Shown in pieces: positions 60,404 to 64,000 of a stretch of 64,000 nt of DNA. The notes beneath the pieces were generated by a model. It was not told the origin of the DNA and ran no database searches. It saw only the letters and a list, made by a program, of their open reading frames with translations. Where the stretch lies: positions 682,001-746,000 of the forward strand of contig NZ_JAUDRH010000001.1 in assembly GCF_030381805.1 (NCBI RefSeq), given 5' to 3'. The DNA is from Chlorogloeopsis sp. ULAP01. Its GTDB lineage: Bacteria; Cyanobacteriota; Cyanobacteriia; Cyanobacteriales; Nostocaceae. How positions within the stretch are numbered: the first letter of the stretch is position 1; each line of letters opens with the position of its first letter. Made by a program: the position numbers and the translations under genes.

Positions 60404-60522
60404 AAAATGCCTGGTACTGAAGTACCAGGCTTATAGTTTAAGTCAGTTTTAACTGACTAGGTAATATTTTCAGTCAGTTAAAACTAACTTTAGCTTTGAG
60501 GCAAGAAATAAATTTCTTGGCA
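60404..60522. repeat. Mosaic palindrome repeat, copy 2
   Basis: CCTGGTACTGAAGTACCAGG, GTCAGTTTTAACTGAC, GTCAGTTAAAACTAAC and CAAGAAATAAATTTCTTG in order. This is the same series as at 5377-5476, with one extra unit. The two copies share long identical stretches such as GGCTTATAGTTTAAGTCAGT. Confidence 0.8.
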
Positions 60523-60582
60523 AGTATTGATGCATACAGAAGATTTATTTGCGTGCATCTGCTGTTTTATTATCAAATATTT

Positions 60583-61785
60583 ATGTTTTCTAAGCCTAAG
60601 ATATTTCTATCATTTCTCATATTATTCTTAAGTGTTTCAGGACTATTTCTCAGTGCTTGGATTATTATTCCTGCTCCTAATATGTCTTTACTGACGCTAG
60701 GAGTAGGAGCGCCAGAAGTTAGCCCGTGGTTGTTTATTTTAAATTTAGTATCTCTAGTTTTTGCTTTTTTCTACATTCGTCGTCATCAATTAAAGCGTTT
60801 AGCTTGTATTTTCAGCGTGATCGGGTTACTAATTTGTAGCTGGGTGCTAATAAGTATCCCAGTGACTCAGATGCGGATGACGAAAGCAATGGAACAAGGC
60901 TTGGGTGCAGATTATCTCAAGCAAGTTCCCACCCAAGTTAGCGCAAATATGCAACCTTATCCCTTTATGTTAGTTAATACTTTTCGAGGTATTCCACTCC
61001 ATAAAACACGCCACAAATCAGATATTCTTTTTGCTACTCCCCAGGGAGTGCCTTTAAAAATGGAAATTTACCAACCTCCAAAGGTGGGTAAATACCCAGC
61101 ACTCATAGTAATGTATGGCGGAGCTTGGCAAAGTGGTAATCCTCGTGCTAATTCTGAGTTTAATAAATATATGGCAGCTCGTGGATATACTGTATTTGCC
61201 ATTGACTATCGACACGCACCTGAACATCGATTTCCAGCACAGTTAGAAGATGTGCTTACGGCTATCAATTTTATTCAGCAATACGCCGCAGAATATGAAG
61301 CAGATCCAGAACGCATGGTATTGTTAGGACGTTCTGCTGGCGCACACCTGGCAATGTTAGCAGCATACCAACCAGATGCGCCTCCGATTCTAGCTGTAGT
61401 CAACTATTATGGGCCTGTTAACTTAACTGAAGGATATAATGAACCGCCTTTTCCAGATCCTATTAACACTCGTGCTGTTTTAAAAACATTTATTGGTGGC
61501 TCACCACAAGAGTTGCCCAATCAGTATCAAATTGCTTCGCCAATAAATTATGTGATGCGTCCTGTACCTCCAACTCTATTAATTTACGGTAGTCGCGACC
61601 ATTTAGTACAAGTACGATTTGGTAGACAAATGTATGAAAGTTTACTTAAATCTGGAAACACCGCAATTTTTTTAGAAATTCCTTGGGCAGAACACGCTTT
61701 TGATGCTGTTTTCAACGGTGTCAGCAATCAATTAGCGCTATATTACACCGAGAGGTTTTTGGCTTGGGCGGTATTTAGCCAATAA
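60583..61785 (+). CDS. Alpha/beta hydrolase (esterase/lipase-like) with membrane N-terminus
   Basis: A 400-residue protein with three N-terminal hydrophobic helices (about 5-27, 45-66, 77-95) and a C-terminal hydrolase. Oxyanion region VMYGGAWQSGN, nucleophile LGRSAGAHLAM (Ser), Asp in IYGSRDHLVQ and His in AEHAFDAVF. It resembles BD-FAE/hormone-sensitive-lipase-type esterases; substrate unknown. Start at ATG 60583 is chosen because in-frame sequence upstream overlaps the repeat at 60404-60522. Confidence 0.85.
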   Translation: MFSKPKIFLSFLILFLSVSGLFLSAWIIIPAPNMSLLTLGVGAPEVSPWLFILNLVSLVFAFFYIRRHQLKRLACIFSVIGLLICSWVLISIPVTQMRMTKAMEQGLGADYLKQVPTQVSANMQPYPFMLVNTFRGIPLHKTRHKSDILFATPQGVPLKMEIYQPPKVGKYPALIVMYGGAWQSGNPRANSEFNKYMAARGYTVFAIDYRHAPEHRFPAQLEDVLTAINFIQQYAAEYEADPERMVLLGRSAGAHLAMLAAYQPDAPPILAVVNYYGPVNLTEGYNEPPFPDPINTRAVLKTFIGGSPQELPNQYQIASPINYVMRPVPPTLLIYGSRDHLVQVRFGRQMYESLLKSGNTAIFLEIPWAEHAFDAVFNGVSNQLALYYTERFLAWAVFSQ

Positions 61786-61793
61786 TTTCATCA

Positions 61794-62717
61794 TTACTCA
61801 ACTTTATTGTTTTCGCTTGCTTGGCGATCGCTTCCTAAATAGCGTTGTAACAAACCAATCACAGCTTCTGGCATTTCTAAATGTGGTAGCACTCCCGTAT
61901 CTGCGATCGCATGAAAATCTCGAATGACAGTTGGGTTTAACTTTGCCAATCGTCTTCCCAAATTTACATTGGTAAATTGTGCTTTCTCGCCCCAGAATAT
62001 CACTGTAGGTATAGTAAGTTGTTGAATATACAAGCTTAAATCAAAGTACAGATTACCTTGTAAAAATGCCAATGCCGCAAACTTGGCATTCGGCTGTTGA
62101 GCAGAGAACAAGTAAGCCTCTACCATCTCTGGAGAAACTCGTTGAGGTTTGGCAAACAGAAAACTTTGCAAAAAGTTGTTAACTGCCAATTCATTCTCCG
62201 CACCGAGGGCATAAATTAAATTATCTAGCAGTGGTGTATTGATTACTTGAAGGGGAAGTCTGCGCCCTGCACCTTGCCCAAAGTCATCAAAACCAGAAGG
62301 ACAGACTAAATATAGCGCGTTGAATAAAAAAGGTTGGGCAACAGCTAGACGAATCACAAAAGCTGCTGTCAGGGAAGATGCTAGTACTGTTACTGGTGGA
62401 GAACAAGTGTGTCTGATAAATTCTGTGATCGTTGTCAAATAATCGTTAATTTGATAGTCTCGCACCGGATGGGCAGAATCTCCCCAACCAATTAAATCTG
62501 GCGCGAGGATGCGATGTGTACTAGCAAAAGCAGGATATACTTTTGACCATTCATACGCAGAGGAACCACCACCAAAGCAGTGAAGAAAAATAAGCGGTGG
62601 TAAATCTTCAGTCTTAGCAATACACCACGGTTCTGTTGTTTGGGTATAGTAAACTATCGACCCAAGTGAGGAGTTGATGACTTTATGTCCAAAGCCTGGA
62701 GGTTGAAACTGAAGCAT
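61794..62717 (-). CDS. Alpha/beta hydrolase
   Basis: A 307-residue hydrolase of the haloalkane-dehalogenase/epoxide-hydrolase-like fold. FLHCFGGGSSAYEW forms the oxyanion loop, DLIGWGDS follows, and the nucleophile elbow VLASSLTAAFV has Ser but an unusual Ala/Thr surround in place of GxSxG. Candidate Asp lies in the VIFWGEKAQF region (Glu/Asp uncertain), and His is in TGVLPHLEMPE. Substrate unknown. It converges with the esterase gene, 8 bp apart. Confidence 0.82.
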   Translation of the reverse strand: MLQFQPPGFGHKVINSSLGSIVYYTQTTEPWCIAKTEDLPPLIFLHCFGGGSSAYEWSKVYPAFASTHRILAPDLIGWGDSAHPVRDYQINDYLTTITEFIRHTCSPPVTVLASSLTAAFVIRLAVAQPFLFNALYLVCPSGFDDFGQGAGRRLPLQVINTPLLDNLIYALGAENELAVNNFLQSFLFAKPQRVSPEMVEAYLFSAQQPNAKFAALAFLQGNLYFDLSLYIQQLTIPTVIFWGEKAQFTNVNLGRRLAKLNPTVIRDFHAIADTGVLPHLEMPEAVIGLLQRYLGSDRQASENNKVE

Positions 62718-62906
62718 AGTTTACCAGCCTTTAGTTGTTCAACTTGCCTATTAAGTTTAAGGCTGATAATGGAGACTGGGTACTGGTTTATGGTTAATTA
62801 CGATGAATAATTAACAACTAAACTTAGATTACACTAGCACACTTACACTAGCAAAGGTTTTATCATCCTGTGGCAAGATTAATAGAAACACTTGCACAGC
62901 CACACC

Positions 62907-64000
62907 ATGTTAGGAAAGCTACTAGACGGACGTTACAAAGTTATCCAAGTCTTGAGTGCTGGAGGATTTGGTGAAACTTATATCGCCGAAGACACCCGCC
63001 GCCCAGGCAACCCCAAGTGTGTTCTGAAGGTATTGAAGCCCGCGAGTTCCGATCCCTACTATCTACAAACTGCCAGGCGTTTGTTTAATAGTGAAGCGGA
63101 AATATTGGAACAACTAGGCAATCATGACCAAATACCCCGTCTTTTGGCTTATTTTGAAGAAAGCGAAGAATTTTGTTTAGTGCAAGAGTTAATTGTTGGA
63201 CATCCGCTCAGTGCGGAAATGCGAGTAGGACAATCTTGGGCAGAAAGTCAAGTTATCCAAATATTACAAGATGTTTTGGGTGTTTTGGAGTTTGTTCACG
63301 GCTACGGTGTAATTCATCGTGATATCAAACCCGATAATTTAATTAGACGCGACTCTGACGGCAAATTGGTTTTAATTGATTTTGGTGCGGTGAAACAAAT
63401 GCGTTCCCAACTAGCAGCATCTCCTAGTCAAATGACTGCTACTGTGGCGATTGGTACTCCTGGTTATATGAGCGCAGAACAAGCCCAAGGCAAACCACGC
63501 CCAAACAGTGATATTTATGCTGTTGGGATGATTGCCATTCAAGCTTTGACGGGAATTTTGCCAACTCAATTGCAGGAACACCCTCAAACTGGAGAAATTA
63601 TCTGGCCAAATCAAGTCCAGATTTCCCCTAGATTAGCAGCAATTGTACAGAAGATGGTTCGCTATCACTGGCGCGATCGCTATCAATCTGCCACAGAAAT
63701 ATTGCAAGATCTCCAGCAATTGCTTTATCCCCTACCAGCAACGCAACCATCTACTCCTGATGTCTATACACAATCAACTGTACCGCAGTTTGTTAATACT
63801 TACTCCCAATCTTCGCCATTATCTCCTTCTAGTGCTACAGATAGTTCCCCAAATTCACCTCAAGTTACATCACCAGCTTGGATTAACCAAACTCTGTCCG
63901 TAGCTAGATTTTTACCTTTTGTTGGTGCGGCAGGATTATTTTTCTTTAAAGCAGCTACCTGGATTATTTTACTAGGTATTGGTCTTGCAGCTTTTGGAGT
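62907..64000 (+). CDS. Serine/threonine protein kinase (3' end outside window)
   Basis: At least 364 codons, open to the window end. Kinase motifs: glycine loop LSAGGFGETY, Lys in VLKVLK, catalytic HRDIKPDNL, DFGAVKQM and GTPGYMSAEQ. The activation loop and APE-equivalent (SAEQAQGK) are intact, so it should be active. After the kinase domain (about 1-280) comes a Ser/Thr/Pro-rich linker and the start of a hydrophobic membrane segment (FVGAAGLFFFKAATWIILLG). It is a cyanobacterial SpkC/SpkB-like kinase in general form; the target is unknown. Confidence 0.9.
   Translation, partial: MLGKLLDGRYKVIQVLSAGGFGETYIAEDTRRPGNPKCVLKVLKPASSDPYYLQTARRLFNSEAEILEQLGNHDQIPRLLAYFEESEEFCLVQELIVGHPLSAEMRVGQSWAESQVIQILQDVLGVLEFVHGYGVIHRDIKPDNLIRRDSDGKLVLIDFGAVKQMRSQLAASPSQMTATVAIGTPGYMSAEQAQGKPRPNSDIYAVGMIAIQALTGILPTQLQEHPQTGEIIWPNQVQISPRLAAIVQKMVRYHWRDRYQSATEILQDLQQLLYPLPATQPSTPDVYTQSTVPQFVNTYSQSSPLSPSSATDSSPNSPQVTSPAWINQTLSVARFLPFVGAAGLFFFKAATWIILLGIGLAAFG

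Overview
The window is chromosomal DNA of a filamentous, heterocyst-forming cyanobacterium. Evidence: HIP1 octamers (GCGATCGC) throughout; a nif cluster in Nostocales order with hesA, hesB and the heterocyst ferredoxin fdxH; a Cox3-type terminal oxidase operon; a hydrogenase maturation protease; a CBS-CP12 fusion; and many short tandem and palindromic repeats. I cannot name the genus.

Layout. 1-13.8 kb: methyltransferases, a PhoB/BaeS-type two-component pair, an operon of two trypsin-like proteins plus a degenerate NarL-type regulator, a lipoprotein, a GlsB-like membrane protein, a type II thioesterase and a penicillin/AHL acylase. 13.9-21 kb: RtcB RNA ligase, a methyltransferase overlapping a HAD hydrolase, tRNA-Ala(CGC), a nucleoside hydrolase, an AI-2E family transporter and a PRC-barrel/DUF2382 protein. 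21.1-25.5 kb (minus strand): a cassette encoding a 66-aa ubiquitin-like protein ending in Gly, a Ro60/TROVE-like vWA protein, an unknown 276-aa protein and an E1/ThiF-like enzyme. It is interspersed with tRNA-like RNA segments, one of which looks like a tRNA split by a 147-nt insert that itself folds like a tRNA. 26.6-42.6 kb: nifB-fdxN-nifS-nifU-nifH-nifD-nifK-(Mo-nitro_C)-nifE-nifN-nifX-DUF269-DUF683-nifW-hesA-hesB-fdxH, with no excision element in fdxN or nifD. 43.3-48.6 kb: heme O synthase, Mop, a methyltransferase, CBS-CP12 and a HupW-like protease. 49.3-54.3 kb: a Cox3/ARTO-type oxidase operon whose subunit II lacks CuA ligands. 54.5-59.3 kb: a decaying zone (broken ParE toxin, broken Uma2, broken membrane methyltransferase-like gene, a 21-bp tandem array). 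59.4-64 kb: an intact Uma2 protein, two alpha/beta hydrolases and the start of a Ser/Thr kinase.

How the genes fit together. The nif genes build and supply Mo-nitrogenase; FdxH carries electrons; CtaB makes heme O/A precursor; the Cox3 oxidase probably helps keep heterocysts microoxic; the HupW-like protease would mature uptake hydrogenase. Separately, the Ubl/TROVE/E1 cassette and rtcB, 10 kb away, share a similar promoter-proximal direct repeat next to TTGACA. This suggests one regulon for RNA surveillance and repair. That cassette with its RNA elements is the best candidate here for an undescribed system.

A second theme is repeat expansion. Short G-rich repeats fill most nif intergenic spaces and have entered coding sequence in-frame: three 14-residue units inside CoxB, a tail on NifE, and the last codons of NifS, CoxA and a 130-aa protein.
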